Below, piece after piece: positions 1 through 10,319 of a DNA stretch of 64,000 nucleotides. The stretch's first letter is position 1. Each line of letters opens with the position of its first letter. A program made the position numbers and the translations under genes. The DNA is from a bacterium (GTDB lineage Bacteria > Zixibacteria > MSB-5A5 > WJJR01). Below the pieces are notes generated by a model. It was not told the DNA's origin. It saw nothing but the letters and a program-made list of their open reading frames with translations, and made no database searches. Location: contig DATMBC010000065.1 in assembly GCA_035559435.1 (NCBI GenBank), forward strand, positions 23,087 to 87,086. The letters are read 5' to 3'.

Positions 1-846
<846 letters not shown>

Positions 847-857
847 GCAAAAGACGC

Positions 858-886
858 TTGCGCCGCCAGGCGCGGACCTTTATACT
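858..886 (+). promoter_or_regulatory. Putative sigma-70 promoter for rpmA
   Basis: TTGCGC at 858-863 and TATACT at 881-886 are separated by 17 bp, the optimal spacing, so transcription would start near 893. This would give rpmA its own promoter just downstream of clpC. It is a motif match only. Confidence 0.45.
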
Positions 887-899
887 TGGAGTCTCTGGT

Positions 900-920
900 G
901 GGGCGCTTTTCGGGCGCCCC
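900..920 (+). terminator. Hairpin between clpC and rpmA (clpC terminator or rpmA leader hairpin)
   Basis: GGGGCGC (900-906) pairs with GCGCCCC (914-920) around the loop TTTTCGG, followed by GCTTTATTG. It could end clpC transcription. If the promoter at 858-886 is real, it instead sits in the rpmA 5' leader about 25 nt before the start codon and could affect translation. The run of T is weak, so neither role is certain. Confidence 0.4.
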
Positions 921-943
921 GCTTTATTGAAAGGGTCGAAGCA

Positions 944-1198
944 ATGGCTCATAAAAAGGGTGTCGGTTCTTCCCGCAACGGCCGCGATTCGCACGGCCAA
1001 CGGTTGGGTGTCAAGGCCTACGGCGGCAACTTCGTCACCGCCGGCTCGATCATCATCCGCCAACGTGGGACGCAGATTCATCCCGGACGCAACATTGGCA
1101 TCGGCAAGGACTGGACGCTGTTTGCCATGGTCGACGGGGTCGTGCGTTTTGTCGGCGGCAAGGGCGACAAGCGCATCGTGCACATCGACAAGGTTTGA
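944..1198 (+). CDS. rpmA: 50S ribosomal protein bL27
   Basis: 84 residues starting [19 protein letters not shown], the classic bL27 N-terminus; the GSSRNGRDS stretch and the flexible N-terminal tail reach toward the peptidyl-transferase centre of the large subunit. Length matches the family (about 85). I chose the ATG at 944 because the family begins exactly here; longer in-frame extensions have no conservation. In most bacteria rpmA lies directly after rplU. Here rplU is about 6.5 kb away on the other strand, so the usual rplU-rpmA pair is broken. A strong terminator follows. Confidence 0.95.
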   Translation: MAHKKGVGSSRNGRDSHGQRLGVKAYGGNFVTAGSIIIRQRGTQIHPGRNIGIGKDWTLFAMVDGVVRFVGGKGDKRIVHIDKV

Positions 1199-1222
1199 GT
1201 TTGTCCTCCATAAGGACCGCCG

Positions 1223-1248
1223 GGCCGCCCCGCACGGGCGGCCTTTTT
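1223..1248 (+). terminator. Intrinsic terminator after rpmA
   Basis: GGCCGCCC (1223-1230) pairs perfectly with GGGCGGCC (1236-1243) around the loop CGCAC, followed by five T (1244-1248). The stem begins 25 bp after the rpmA stop codon. Confidence 0.85.
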
Positions 1249-1274
1249 GTTGCGCCGGTCGTTCCCGGCCCTGA

Positions 1275-1432
1275 CCCCTCACCCGCTTCGCCTTGCGGGC
1301 TCAGCGACCTCTCCCTGAGGGAGAGGTGAACCAAGCCGCGGGAGGCGACATTTCGCGTCCGATGTTCCTGCAGGTTCAGTTCACTTCCGCCATCGGGGAA
1401 GTCGTCCCGTCGCAGGCGGGACGGGTGAGGGA
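1275..1432. repeat. Intergenic repeat-like region between rpmA and fumC
   Basis: The 387-bp gap 1199-1585 holds no gene that I can support. After the rpmA terminator it contains inverted ends CCCCTCACCCG (1275-1285) and CGGGTGAGGGA (1422-1432), and inside them a perfect inverted repeat ACCTCTCCCT (1307-1316) / AGGGAGAGGT (1318-1327). The CCTCTCCC...GGGAGAGG core recurs at 44809-44837, so this looks like a dispersed, non-coding repeat family. Confidence 0.5.
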
Positions 1433-1585
1433 GCCCGCCGCCGTCTTGCTCGACGTTGAGACAGACAGCGCTGGCTGGGGATATCATGGCGTTTTTGACA
1501 GTCTTCCTCTGCTTTGCCACAGCGGCAATTGAATCCGGACTCTGACTGGCGTATTGTCATGGCAACTGTCAATCCGGAGGCACGC

Positions 1586-2977
<1,392 letters not shown>

Positions 2978-3002
2978 GTTTCATCCGCAGTGGACTGCCA
3001 CA

Positions 3003-3030
3003 GGGGCGCACAGCCGTGCGCCCCTTCTTC
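3003..3030 (+). terminator. Intrinsic terminator after fumC
   Basis: GGGGCGCAC (3003-3011) pairs perfectly with GTGCGCCCC (3016-3024) around AGCC and is followed by TTCTTC. It starts 25 bp after the fumC stop. Confidence 0.8.
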
Positions 3031-3106
3031 GTGGATGCGATCAAATACCAGGCCTGACTCAACGGCCTTCTATCCCGCTCGGTCGATGGCCCATCACCAC
3101 GACCGC

Positions 3107-3159
3107 GTCATCCCAAGCCGCCCTCGCGCTCGTTGCGAGGGCGGCTTGGGATCTTTGTT
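3107..3159. repeat. Palindromic intergenic repeat, CCCAAG subfamily, copy 1
   Basis: Reads GTCATCCCAAG, then a long GC-rich palindrome (left arm 3112-3127, right arm 3135-3150, loop GCTCGTT), then ATCTTTGTT. The same ends flank a different palindrome at 17203-17249. It lies between convergent fumC and lpxD and could act as a bidirectional transcription stop. Confidence 0.75.
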
Positions 3160-3271
3160 TGATCTTAGGTCGCGGATGTGGCCGCGGCCATGCGGCATAC
3201 TGCCGTTTGCGGCAGCGTGAAAGTCCGTTCTGTTGATGAATCGGGTAGAGAGGCGGCCGGTAACGCCCGTC

Positions 3272-4324
3272 CTACTTTTGCCTGGCTTCCAACTCCGCCA
3301 CCCGCTTTTCCAATTCGCGCAGGCGCTTGAGGGTCTCGGGGAGGGAATGCGTGGCGGCAATGACGCGCTTTTGATGCGCCATTTCGCCGGCCGGCGAGCC
3401 GAGCCAGATGGTGTTCGGGGGAAGGTCCTTGACGATGCCCGATTGGGCGGCGACGATGACATTGTCGCCCAGTTCGATGTGTCCGATCAGGCCCACCTGC
3501 CCGGCCAGGGTTACATGGTTGCCCAACTTGGTTGAGCCGGAGATGCCGACCTGCGAAACGATGATGCAATCCTCGCCGATCTGCACATTGTGCGCGATCT
3601 GCACGAGGTTGTCGATTTTGGTGCCGCGGCCGATCACGGTCTGGCCCATGGTGGCCCGATCAATCGCGCAGCAGGCGCCGATCTCGACATCGTCGCCGAT
3701 CGTGACGCCCCCGACCTGCGGAATCTTTTCGTGCTTTCCGTTGACCGGAGCGTAACCGAACCCGTCGGAGCCGATCACTGTGCCCGGATGAATCCTTACC
3801 CGCGCCCCCAGCGTGCAGCCCGGCAGGATCGTCACATGCGGGCCGATCATCGAGTCGGCGCCGATCACCGAGCGGGCGCCGACAAACGATCCGGCCAGAA
3901 TCACCGCGCCGTCGCGCAATTCCGCCTCATCATCGATCACGCACATCGGCCCGACATGCACCCGGTCACCCAAACGGACCCGGTGTCCGATCCGTGCCGA
4001 CTGGTCGACACCCGGCGGGGGAGAGGGCGGAGGCGGATGAAACAGGGTCAGCGCCTGCAGAAACGTGAAGTACGGATTGTCGTGGATCAGGAGCGCCGCG
4101 CCGCGGGCGACCTCCGCGCGCGGGACGCCAAACAGATCCGGCGCCACGATCACGGCCGCGGCGCCGGTCGTACGCAGATGGTCGGCGTATTTGGGATTGG
4201 CCAGAAACGACAACTGGCCCGGACCGGCGTTTTCAATCGGCGCCACGCCGGTAATCGCGACCGAGCCGTCGCCATCCACCCGGGCGCCGAGACGCTCGGC
4301 CAACTGGGCCAGCGTGAAGGTCAT
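3272..4324 (-). CDS. lpxD: UDP-3-O-acylglucosamine N-acyltransferase LpxD
   Basis: 350 residues. Adds the second 3-hydroxyacyl chain, from acyl-ACP, to UDP-3-O-acylglucosamine in lipid A synthesis, at the cytoplasmic side of the inner membrane. The N-terminal uridine-binding domain (about 1-100, with GPGQLSFLANPKY) is followed by a left-handed beta helix of hexapeptide repeats (about 105-320). The catalytic histidine is His245 in QIAHNVQIG, and GSDGFGYA is present. A C-terminal helical stretch (LKRLRELEKRVAELEARQ) fits trimerisation. The start codon overlaps the skp stop codon as ATGA, so translation is probably coupled. It is the last gene of the rplU-bamA-skp-lpxD run and implies that this organism makes lipid A. 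Confidence 0.96.
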   Translation of the reverse strand: MTFTLAQLAERLGARVDGDGSVAITGVAPIENAGPGQLSFLANPKYADHLRTTGAAAVIVAPDLFGVPRAEVARGAALLIHDNPYFTFLQALTLFHPPPPSPPPGVDQSARIGHRVRLGDRVHVGPMCVIDDEAELRDGAVILAGSFVGARSVIGADSMIGPHVTILPGCTLGARVRIHPGTVIGSDGFGYAPVNGKHEKIPQVGGVTIGDDVEIGACCAIDRATMGQTVIGRGTKIDNLVQIAHNVQIGEDCIIVSQVGISGSTKLGNHVTLAGQVGLIGHIELGDNVIVAAQSGIVKDLPPNTIWLGSPAGEMAHQKRVIAATHSLPETLKRLRELEKRVAELEARQK

Positions 4325-4890
4325 TTGATCTTGGCCAACTCCTCGAACACCCGGTCGGTGATGTCGAGCTTCTTTTTGGCGTACATCACCGGCGCGAACT
4401 GGATCCCCGCCGGCGTCATGTAAATCTGCGAGGCGTTGAAGACAAAGTCGTAGTCCTCGTTGGTGGCGATGGTCTGCACCACTTCCTGGATCTTCTGCAG
4501 AATCGGGTTGGTCAGCTCGGCGCGGCGCTTTTCGGCCTGCTGCTCGAGGCGCGTCTTAGTCTCCATCACCGTCTGCTCCAGCGCCTTGAGCTCATCCTCG
4601 CGCTGTTGGCGGCGCTCCTCGTTGAGGATCAGTTGCTGCTTCTTGTAGTCTTCCAGCCGGTTGAAGTAGACTTCCTGCAGACTGTCGAATTCGGCCTCCC
4701 AGACCGACGCGTCCTTGCGGAACAACTCCTCGGCCTCCTTGAACTCGGCGTATTCGCCCAGGATGCGGTCCAGATCAACCCAGCCGATCTTCCCCTGCGC
4801 CTGCGCGGTTGCGGTCATCCCGGCCGCAGCCCATGCCACAGCCAGCGCGATCAACCCCCAGCGGACCAGCCGCCCACTTGTGCGTCCCAT
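4321..4890 (-). CDS. OmpH/Skp-family periplasmic chaperone
   Basis: 189 residues with a cleavable signal peptide (ALAVAWAAAGMTATAQA) then KIGWVDLDRILGEYAEFKEAEE, the typical Skp/OmpH opening, followed by a charged coiled coil (about 55-140) rich in Glu, Gln, Lys and Arg. Skp trimers hold unfolded outer-membrane proteins in the periplasm and pass them to BamA. I prefer the ATG at 4890 because GGGAG lies six bases upstream; the in-frame ATG at 4902 overlaps that ribosome site. The order bamA-skp-lpxD is the conserved envelope-biogenesis order of many diderms. Confidence 0.9.
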   Translation of the reverse strand: MGRTSGRLVRWGLIALAVAWAAAGMTATAQAQGKIGWVDLDRILGEYAEFKEAEELFRKDASVWEAEFDSLQEVYFNRLEDYKKQQLILNEERRQQREDELKALEQTVMETKTRLEQQAEKRRAELTNPILQKIQEVVQTIATNEDYDFVFNASQIYMTPAGIQFAPVMYAKKKLDITDRVFEELAKIK

Positions 4891-4919
4891 AGTCGCTCCC
4901 ATCTAGTCGGCGCGTCCGG

Positions 4920-7388
4920 TTAGAATGACCCGCCGAACTGAAAATGCGGTTTCAACTTGCCCTTGTCGTTCCCCTTGAGGGGAATGCCGAAGTCAAAGCC
5001 CAGAAGCCCCATCCCCGGCACCATCAAACGGAACCCGAAGCCATACGATGTCCAGACATCGAACGGATCGATGCTGGTCGCCTTCAGCCAGACATTGCCC
5101 GCATCGAAGAACATCAACCCATAAATCTGCTGCTTGACCACCGGAAAGACAACCTGCGCGTTCAGCGTGTAGATCGCCTGCCCGCGCGCGGTGTCCAGCG
5201 TGCTGTACTCCGGCAGACGGCCAGTGACCAGATCGCCGATCCGGTTGCCGGGAATGGTGGCCTCACGCTCGGCGACCGTGCTGGTGTCCTCGAAAGCGAC
5301 GATCGAGCGGTCGCTGTAGCCGCGGATCATCCCGTCGGAACGGATCCCGCCGGCGTAGAAGAGCTCCGAATACGGCACCGAGCCGCCGCCGGCCCCGGCC
5401 TGGATCACGCCGACGTTCCACGACGGCGAGAAGACAAATCCCTTCCAGAGCCGCTGGAAGATCGTGTAGGTGAAGTTGTGCTTGGTGTAACTCCAGTCGC
5501 CGCCCAGGGCGCCGCCGGCGAACTCCGTCCGGTAACTGGCCCGGCTGCCGCGCGTGGCAAACTCCGGCAGGTCGCGCGAATCGCGCGACACCGTCATCGA
5601 CGTCGCCGACACCAGCCCCTCGCTGTAGTCGTACGAGGCCGCCAGCGCCGAGTCGGAAAAGTCGGTGTACTCGAAATTCTCAAGACGGTAGTTCCAATAG
5701 ACGCTGAAGTAGTCGTCGGGCCACTTCAGCCGCCGCCCCAGCCGCGTCGAGAGCCCCGAGGAATTCTGCGTGAAATCGTCCGAACCGGCAATGTACGGAT
5801 CGTCGTAGGTCCGCTCCAGCCGCGAGATGTCAAACCCCACCGAGGTCGGCGTGTCAAACAGCCACGGCTCGGTGAAACCCAAACGATACGACTGCCGCCG
5901 TTTGCCGAACTCGACCAGGAAATTGGCGCTCTGCCCGTTGCCGAACAGGTTCGGGATGCCCAGATCGACAGTGCCGACAAACTTGTCCTGCTCCGAATAC
6001 CCGCCGCCGACCTGGATCTGCCCCGTGGGTTTCTCCTCCACACGCACCGTCAGATCGACGCGGCCATCGGGCAGCTGGTTGAACTCCGGCACCGCGTTGC
6101 TGAAGTAGTTCAGGAGCATGACGTTGCGCAGCGATCGCTCCAGAAGCGAGCGACGGAACACCTGCCCCGGATACAAGACCAGCTCGCGCCGGATCACCTT
6201 GTCCTTGGTCTTGGTGTTGCCGACGATGTCCACCCGGTTGATGTGCGCCGGCACCCCTTCGGAGATTTCATAGGTGATGTTGACCGTCGAGTCCACCGTC
6301 TTGGTGTCCTCGATCATGCGCACGTAGAGGTATCCCTCTTCGAGGTAGGCGTTGTAGATCTGCTGCTCGGATTCCTCGAACTTCTCCTGATTGTAGACAT
6401 CGCCCGGCTGGTACTTGAGCGCGCGCCGCAGGCGCTCCTCGCTTAAGACCGCCATGCCGGAAAACGACGACGTCCCGAAGTAGTAGCGCGGCCCCTCGTT
6501 GACGGTGATCTGGATTTCGACGTGCGTCTTTTCGTCGTTGAGGATGATCGTATCGTCGACGATGACCGCGTCGAGATACCCCTTCTTGCGGTAGAAGTCG
6601 GTCACCGCCTTGAGGTCCTCGGGATACTTCTCGCGGTTGAAATGCCCGCCGCCGAAGATCGAGCGCAGAAACCCGCGCGGCTTGTTGGACATCCTCTTCT
6701 GGAGCTCGTCGTCGAAGAGCTTCTCGTTGCCGATGAACTCGACCCTGGAGACTTTGACCGGGCTTTTCTCATCGATCTCGAAAACGACGTTGACCTCGTC
6801 TTGCGCCACCCCCGGCTCGGTCTTGGCGGTCACGGTGGCCAGGAAGTACCCCTTCTCCTGGTAGGCCTTGCGGATGGCGGTCTCGGCGTCCTTGATCCTA
6901 GCCGGGCCGACCTTCTGGCCGGGCTTGATCGGCAAGGTCAGATCCTTCTCCTTGATCTTGTCGTTGCCCTTGAAGATGATCTGGCCCAGCCGCGGCAGTT
7001 CCTTGACCTTGATGATCGCCTTCAGCTGGCCGCCCAGATCCTCCGCCTCGATCCGCACATCCTCAAACAGCCCGAGCGCGTAGATCTGGTGCGCCGCCTT
7101 CTGCATGTCCTCGCGGGTGACCATCTGGCCCTTGGCCAATCCGCCGACGCTGATGATCAATTTCGCGTCAGTGGTGACCGCTCCTTCAACCACCACGTCG
7201 GCCACCATCACCCCCTGCGCCTGCGCCGGCCACGGCGCCAGCGCGACGGCCAGCCACAACAACAAACCGCCCCATCGGAGACACCCGACAGGACGGTTTG
7301 CGGGATGGACGCTGGTGGTGGACTTAGATCCGCCGCGATATGGACGGCCGTACAGTCTCAAAGCGGCGAGCCACTCGAGTCTAGGCAT
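4920..7388 (-). CDS. bamA: Outer membrane protein assembly factor BamA
   Basis: 822 residues. Central Omp85 protein that folds and inserts beta-barrel proteins into the outer membrane. After a signal peptide (hydrophobic core GGLLLWLAVALAPWPAQA, cleavage near 57) come POTRA repeats (about 60-400, recognisable by VVVEGAVTTDAKLI, IIFKGNDKIKEKDL, VEFIGNEKLFDDEL, YYFGTSSFSG, VDIVGNTKTKDKVI) and a C-terminal barrel ending in an aromatic residue (FQFGGSF). The start is uncertain. The ATG at 7388 overlaps the rplU stop codon (ATGCCTAG) and gives a long 40-residue n-region, but no better start lies between it and the hydrophobic core. The same frame stays open further upstream through rplU, which is not expected to be translated as BamA. 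Confidence 0.94.
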   Translation of the reverse strand: MPRLEWLAALRLYGRPYRGGSKSTTSVHPANRPVGCLRWGGLLLWLAVALAPWPAQAQGVMVADVVVEGAVTTDAKLIISVGGLAKGQMVTREDMQKAAHQIYALGLFEDVRIEAEDLGGQLKAIIKVKELPRLGQIIFKGNDKIKEKDLTLPIKPGQKVGPARIKDAETAIRKAYQEKGYFLATVTAKTEPGVAQDEVNVVFEIDEKSPVKVSRVEFIGNEKLFDDELQKRMSNKPRGFLRSIFGGGHFNREKYPEDLKAVTDFYRKKGYLDAVIVDDTIILNDEKTHVEIQITVNEGPRYYFGTSSFSGMAVLSEERLRRALKYQPGDVYNQEKFEESEQQIYNAYLEEGYLYVRMIEDTKTVDSTVNITYEISEGVPAHINRVDIVGNTKTKDKVIRRELVLYPGQVFRRSLLERSLRNVMLLNYFSNAVPEFNQLPDGRVDLTVRVEEKPTGQIQVGGGYSEQDKFVGTVDLGIPNLFGNGQSANFLVEFGKRRQSYRLGFTEPWLFDTPTSVGFDISRLERTYDDPYIAGSDDFTQNSSGLSTRLGRRLKWPDDYFSVYWNYRLENFEYTDFSDSALAASYDYSEGLVSATSMTVSRDSRDLPEFATRGSRASYRTEFAGGALGGDWSYTKHNFTYTIFQRLWKGFVFSPSWNVGVIQAGAGGGSVPYSELFYAGGIRSDGMIRGYSDRSIVAFEDTSTVAEREATIPGNRIGDLVTGRLPEYSTLDTARGQAIYTLNAQVVFPVVKQQIYGLMFFDAGNVWLKATSIDPFDVWTSYGFGFRLMVPGMGLLGFDFGIPLKGNDKGKLKPHFQFGGSF

Positions 7389-7698
7389 GGACCGCGGTGA
7401 TGCGGACCTTGGTGTATTCCTGACGGTGTCCGTTGCGTTTGCGTGAATTGTGACGGCGGCGCAGCTTGAAGACGATCTGCGTGTCGGCCTTCTCCTGCGC
7501 GAGAATCTCAGCGGCGACTTTGGCGCCGGCAACCACCGGCTGGCCGGCCCTGGTCTGGTCGCCCTTGCGGACCAGAAGCACCCGCTCGAAGTTGATCTTG
7601 TCGCCGGCCGATCCGGCCAGATGCGGGACACGCAAAATGTCCCCTTTGCCGACCGCAAATTGACGCCCGCCCGTTTCGATGATTGCCTCGTAACCCAT
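7381..7698 (-). CDS. rplU: 50S ribosomal protein bL21
   Basis: 105 residues. It opens MGYEAIIETGGRQFAVGKGDILRV and has the later basic KLRRRHNSRKRNGHRQEYTKVRI stretch that binds 23S rRNA; length and both ends match the family. The start is set by the conserved N-terminus, with AAAGG about eight bases upstream. Normally rplU is followed by rpmA; here it heads bamA-skp-lpxD instead, and its stop codon overlaps the likely bamA start by eight bases. This would tie outer-membrane assembly to ribosomal-protein transcription unless bamA also has an internal promoter within rplU. Confidence 0.95.
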   Translation of the reverse strand: MGYEAIIETGGRQFAVGKGDILRVPHLAGSAGDKINFERVLLVRKGDQTRAGQPVVAGAKVAAEILAQEKADTQIVFKLRRRHNSRKRNGHRQEYTKVRITAVHA

Positions 7699-7849
7699 TC
7701 CCGACCTTTCGCTGACCGTAAAAGCCAAAGTAGACCGCTCACAAAGCCCCCCATGATAACAATCCACCGGCCCAAGTCAAGACATTTAACCCCTTAGAGC
7801 GCAAACCGTTCCACCGGCCCAATCCGCGCAGACGCCCATTGTCACAACC

Positions 7850-7865
7850 TTGGCGAATTTGCCAA
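7850..7865. promoter_or_regulatory. ArsR-family operator, site 1 (in front of the regulator gene)
   Basis: TTGGCGAATTTGCCAA: arms TTGGC and GCCAA around a six-base centre. It ends 24 bp before the regulator start codon. The same TTGGC-N6-GCCAA layout recurs at 8241-8260 in front of the permease gene, which makes chance unlikely and points to autoregulation by the ArsR-family protein. Confidence 0.7.
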
Positions 7866-7889
7866 ACAGCCAAGAAGGCGGAGCGTAAC

Positions 7890-8225
7890 ATGGGCACACG
7901 AGGGGAGCGCATGCCCAACATCGACCGTAAACGACTCGCCACACGCGCCAACATCATCAAGGCCCTGGCCCATCCGAGCCGCCTTCTGATGGTCGAGGAG
8001 CTTTCCGCCCGCGAACGCTGTGTCTGCGAGCTGGCCGAGTTGGTCGGCGCCGACATGTCCACCGTCTCCAAGCACCTTTCCATCCTCCGCAACGCCGGCA
8101 TCGTCGAGGATGAAAAGCGCGGGTCCATGGTCTTTTACCGTCTGCGCACCCGTTGCGTCTTTCGCTTCTTCGAATGCGTCGAGGCGATCTCAAAAGAGTC
8201 GGCCATGGCGAAGAGCGAACGCTGA
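7890..8225 (+). CDS. ArsR/SmtB-family metalloregulator
   Basis: 111 residues, winged-helix repressor. RANIIKALAHPSRLLMVEEL is the standard ArsR dimer/helix start, CVCELAELVGADMSTVSKHLSILRNAGIV covers the metal-binding helix and the recognition helix, and GSMVFYRLR is the wing. Cys44 and Cys46 (CVC) are the classic As(III)/Sb(III) ligand pair of the ArsR type, so thiol-reactive metalloid sensing is likely. The ATG at 7890 has GGAG six bases upstream; ATG 7911 (after GGGGAG) is an alternative. It sits first in the cassette and is flanked by two matching palindromes. Confidence 0.9.
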   Translation: MGTRGERMPNIDRKRLATRANIIKALAHPSRLLMVEELSARERCVCELAELVGADMSTVSKHLSILRNAGIVEDEKRGSMVFYRLRTRCVFRFFECVEAISKESAMAKSER

Positions 8226-8240
8226 TTGTTTTTGTCCTAT

Positions 8241-8260
8241 ATTTGGCGATTTGGCCAAAT
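8241..8260. promoter_or_regulatory. ArsR-family operator, site 2 (in front of the permease gene)
   Basis: ATTTGGCGATTTGGCCAAAT: perfect seven-base arms ATTTGGC and GCCAAAT with a six-base centre, 19 bp before the permease start codon. It shares TTGGCGAnTTnGCCAA with site 1. Its place inside the cassette suggests that the permease and downstream genes have their own regulated promoter. Confidence 0.72.
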
Positions 8261-8279
8261 GACCAAGGATGACTGACCG

Positions 8280-9581
8280 ATGGATTCCGACTTCCATTGG
8301 CGCGATCAATGGGAAGCAGTTCTCTGGATTGTCGCCGGCTTCCTCGCCCTCTACTTCCTTCCCGCCGGAGAGCGTCTTGATCGCGCCGTGACCGAGAGCG
8401 TCCAGTTGGCGCGCTGGTACACGCGCGAGCATGTCCTGCTCTGCCTGGTGCCGGCCTTTTTCATCGCCGGCGCCATCAGCGTGTTGGTGCGTCAGGAGAG
8501 CGTGATCAAGTTGCTCGGCCCGCAGGCGAAGAAGTACATCGCCTACCCGGTGGCGGCGGTGACCGGCACTATTCTCGCCGTTTGCTCCTGCACCGTGTTG
8601 CCGCTCTTTGCCGGGATCCGTCAACGCGGCGCCGGCCTCGGTCCGGCGATCGCCTTTCTCTACTCCGGCCCGGCGATCAATCTGCTTGCGATCATCCTCA
8701 CCGCCCGCGTCCTCGGCATGGAATTGGGCGTGGCGCGCGCCATCTTCGCCGTCGTTTTCTCGGTTGTGATCGGGCTGGCGATGGCGGCGCTGTTCCGTGA
8801 GCGGCCCGACTCCGGCGCCGCGCCGCTGGTTGTCGGCGAAGGGCGCGACGACCCGCCGGTCTCGCACACGCTCGTTCACCTCCTGGCGCTGATCGCAATC
8901 CTGGTCTTCGCCAATTGGAGCGAGGGCGGCGACACCGGCGGTATCTGGCATCTGATCTTCCTTATCAAGTGGTGGCTGACCGGCGCGGCGGCGCTGGTGC
9001 TGGGTTGGGGGATGGTGCGCTGGTACGGCCACAAACTCCGGACCGTGGCCTTGCTCGCCTGTTCTGTCATCGCGTTGGCCGTCGTGTTTCCCCGCCATCC
9101 CGAAGTCGCTTTCGCCGCCGCCACAGTCGGGCTCTCAATCCGGTTGGCGCGTTCCACCGGTCTGTCCGCCGCCTGGTTTGGCGCATCGTGGGGATTTGCG
9201 CGGCAGATGCTGCCGCTGTTGCTGATCGGCGTGCTGGTATCGGGATTCCTGCTGGGACGCCCTGGCCACGAAGGGCTGGTGCCGTCGACGTGGATCGCCG
9301 GCGTCGTCGGCGGCAATTCGCTCTTTGCCAACTTCTTTGCCGCGATCGCCGGCGCCTTCATGTACTTCGCCACTCTCACCGAAGTTCCGATCGTGCAGGG
9401 ATTGGTCGGCAGCGGCATGGGCAAGGGGCCCGCGCTGGCGCTGCTTCTGGCCGGGCCGGCGCTCTCGTTGCCCAGCATGATCGTGATCGCCGGTGTCATC
9501 GGCGTTAAACGGACCGTTGTGTACACTGGGCTGGTTGTGGCATTCGCCACGCTCAGCGGACTGGTGTTTGGATCATTTTGA
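8280..9581 (+). CDS. COG0701-type metalloid/metal permease (ArsP/SO_0444-like)
   Basis: 433 residues, about ten predicted membrane helices. The motif AVCSCTVLPLFAGIRQRGAGLGPAIAFLYSGPAIN (Cys102 and Cys104) is the hallmark of the permease family that includes the methylarsenite exporter ArsP and related Cu/Zn exporters; the second half carries GGNSLFANFFAAIAGAFMYFATLTEVPIVQGL, the pseudo-repeat of the same fold. It probably exports a thiol-reactive metal or metalloid across the inner membrane. It lies directly behind an ArsR-type operator and is followed 11 bp later by a small CxxC protein. The exact substrate cannot be told from the sequence. Confidence 0.85.
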   Translation: MDSDFHWRDQWEAVLWIVAGFLALYFLPAGERLDRAVTESVQLARWYTREHVLLCLVPAFFIAGAISVLVRQESVIKLLGPQAKKYIAYPVAAVTGTILAVCSCTVLPLFAGIRQRGAGLGPAIAFLYSGPAINLLAIILTARVLGMELGVARAIFAVVFSVVIGLAMAALFRERPDSGAAPLVVGEGRDDPPVSHTLVHLLALIAILVFANWSEGGDTGGIWHLIFLIKWWLTGAAALVLGWGMVRWYGHKLRTVALLACSVIALAVVFPRHPEVAFAAATVGLSIRLARSTGLSAAWFGASWGFARQMLPLLLIGVLVSGFLLGRPGHEGLVPSTWIAGVVGGNSLFANFFAAIAGAFMYFATLTEVPIVQGLVGSGMGKGPALALLLAGPALSLPSMIVIAGVIGVKRTVVYTGLVVAFATLSGLVFGSF

Positions 9582-9592
9582 GAGGAGTTGGG

Positions 9593-9826
9593 ATGAAACG
9601 CATCGAAATTCTCGGCCCCGGCTGCGCCAAGTGCCACAAACTGGCCGAAGTGACGCAGGAGGCCGCCAACGAGCTGAAACTCGAATGTGAAATCGTCAAG
9701 GTCACCGACATTCAGCAGATCGTCAGCCGCAACGTGCTGATGACTCCGGCGCTGGTTGTCGATGGCGCGGTGAAGTGCAGCGGGCGCGTCCCGAGCCTGT
9801 CCGAGCTCAAAACGATGCTGTCATGA
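9593..9826 (+). CDS. Small thioredoxin-like protein (redox-active disulfide protein, possible ArsE role)
   Basis: 77 residues with a thioredoxin-like fold and CxxC motif CAKC at positions 11-14 in ILGPGCAKCHKL, plus the cis-proline segment LMTPALVVDG. These small proteins commonly accompany COG0701 permeases. The ATG at 9593 follows GAGGAG. It has no signal peptide, so it acts in the cytoplasm. It stands in the position that ArsE takes ahead of ArsF and ArsG in arsEFG-type clusters, but I cannot show orthology; it may simply supply thiols to the permease. Confidence 0.8.
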   Translation: MKRIEILGPGCAKCHKLAEVTQEAANELKLECEIVKVTDIQQIVSRNVLMTPALVVDGAVKCSGRVPSLSELKTMLS

Positions 9827-9866
9827 CGGCGGCACGAGCCGAGCCCATCGGACGAAAGGACAAACC

Positions 9867-10319
9867 ATGAAACGCATTCTCCAATTCGCGCTGCTGGCCG
9901 TCGTTGTCGCCAGCATCATCTGGCTGCTGGTTCCGCGACGCGACGCCGGCGAATCGACCGCCACCGTCGCCGCCGCGCCGGCCGAGTATGTCGCCTACTA
10001 CTTTCACCGCACCGCCCGCTGCGTGACCTGCCTGAAGATCGAGCAGTCCGCTCATGATGCCATCTTCGCCAACTTTGGTCCGGCGTTGCGCGCCGGGAAG
10101 CTGCTCTTCCTGCCGACCAATGTCGAGGCGGCGGGCAACGAGCATTTCATCAAGGATTATGAACTGGTCTCGCAGGCGCTGGTGCTGGTGCAGTATCAGG
10201 ATGGCAAGCCGATGCGTTCGCGCAACCTCGACAAGATCTGGGATGTGATCGGCGACAGCGCGCAATTCGCCGACTACGTCACCGGCGAAGTCGCCGCGTT
10301 CATGGGGATCACTCCATGA
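9867..10319 (+). CDS. arsF: ArsF-family membrane-anchored thiol protein (nitrophenyl compound nitroreductase subunit ArsF-like)
   Basis: 150 residues. One N-terminal membrane segment (about 5-22, FALLAVVVASIIWLLV) anchors a domain facing the periplasm. It carries CVTC at 52-55 in YYFHRTARCVTCLKIEQ, a pattern I recall from the family named ArsF after the organoarsenical cluster arsEFG. In that cluster ArsE and ArsF are reported to reduce nitro groups of aromatic arsenicals before export by ArsG. Here the stop overlaps the next gene's ATG (ATGA), so ArsF and ArsG are translationally coupled. Family assignment is fairly firm; the substrate is inferred. Confidence 0.72.
   Translation: MKRILQFALLAVVVASIIWLLVPRRDAGESTATVAAAPAEYVAYYFHRTARCVTCLKIEQSAHDAIFANFGPALRAGKLLFLPTNVEAAGNEHFIKDYELVSQALVLVQYQDGKPMRSRNLDKIWDVIGDSAQFADYVTGEVAAFMGITP

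Noticed and set aside
4920..7775. A 951-residue BamA starting before rplU
   Set aside because: The added N-terminus is the wrong frame of rplU and has no signal peptide or domain.
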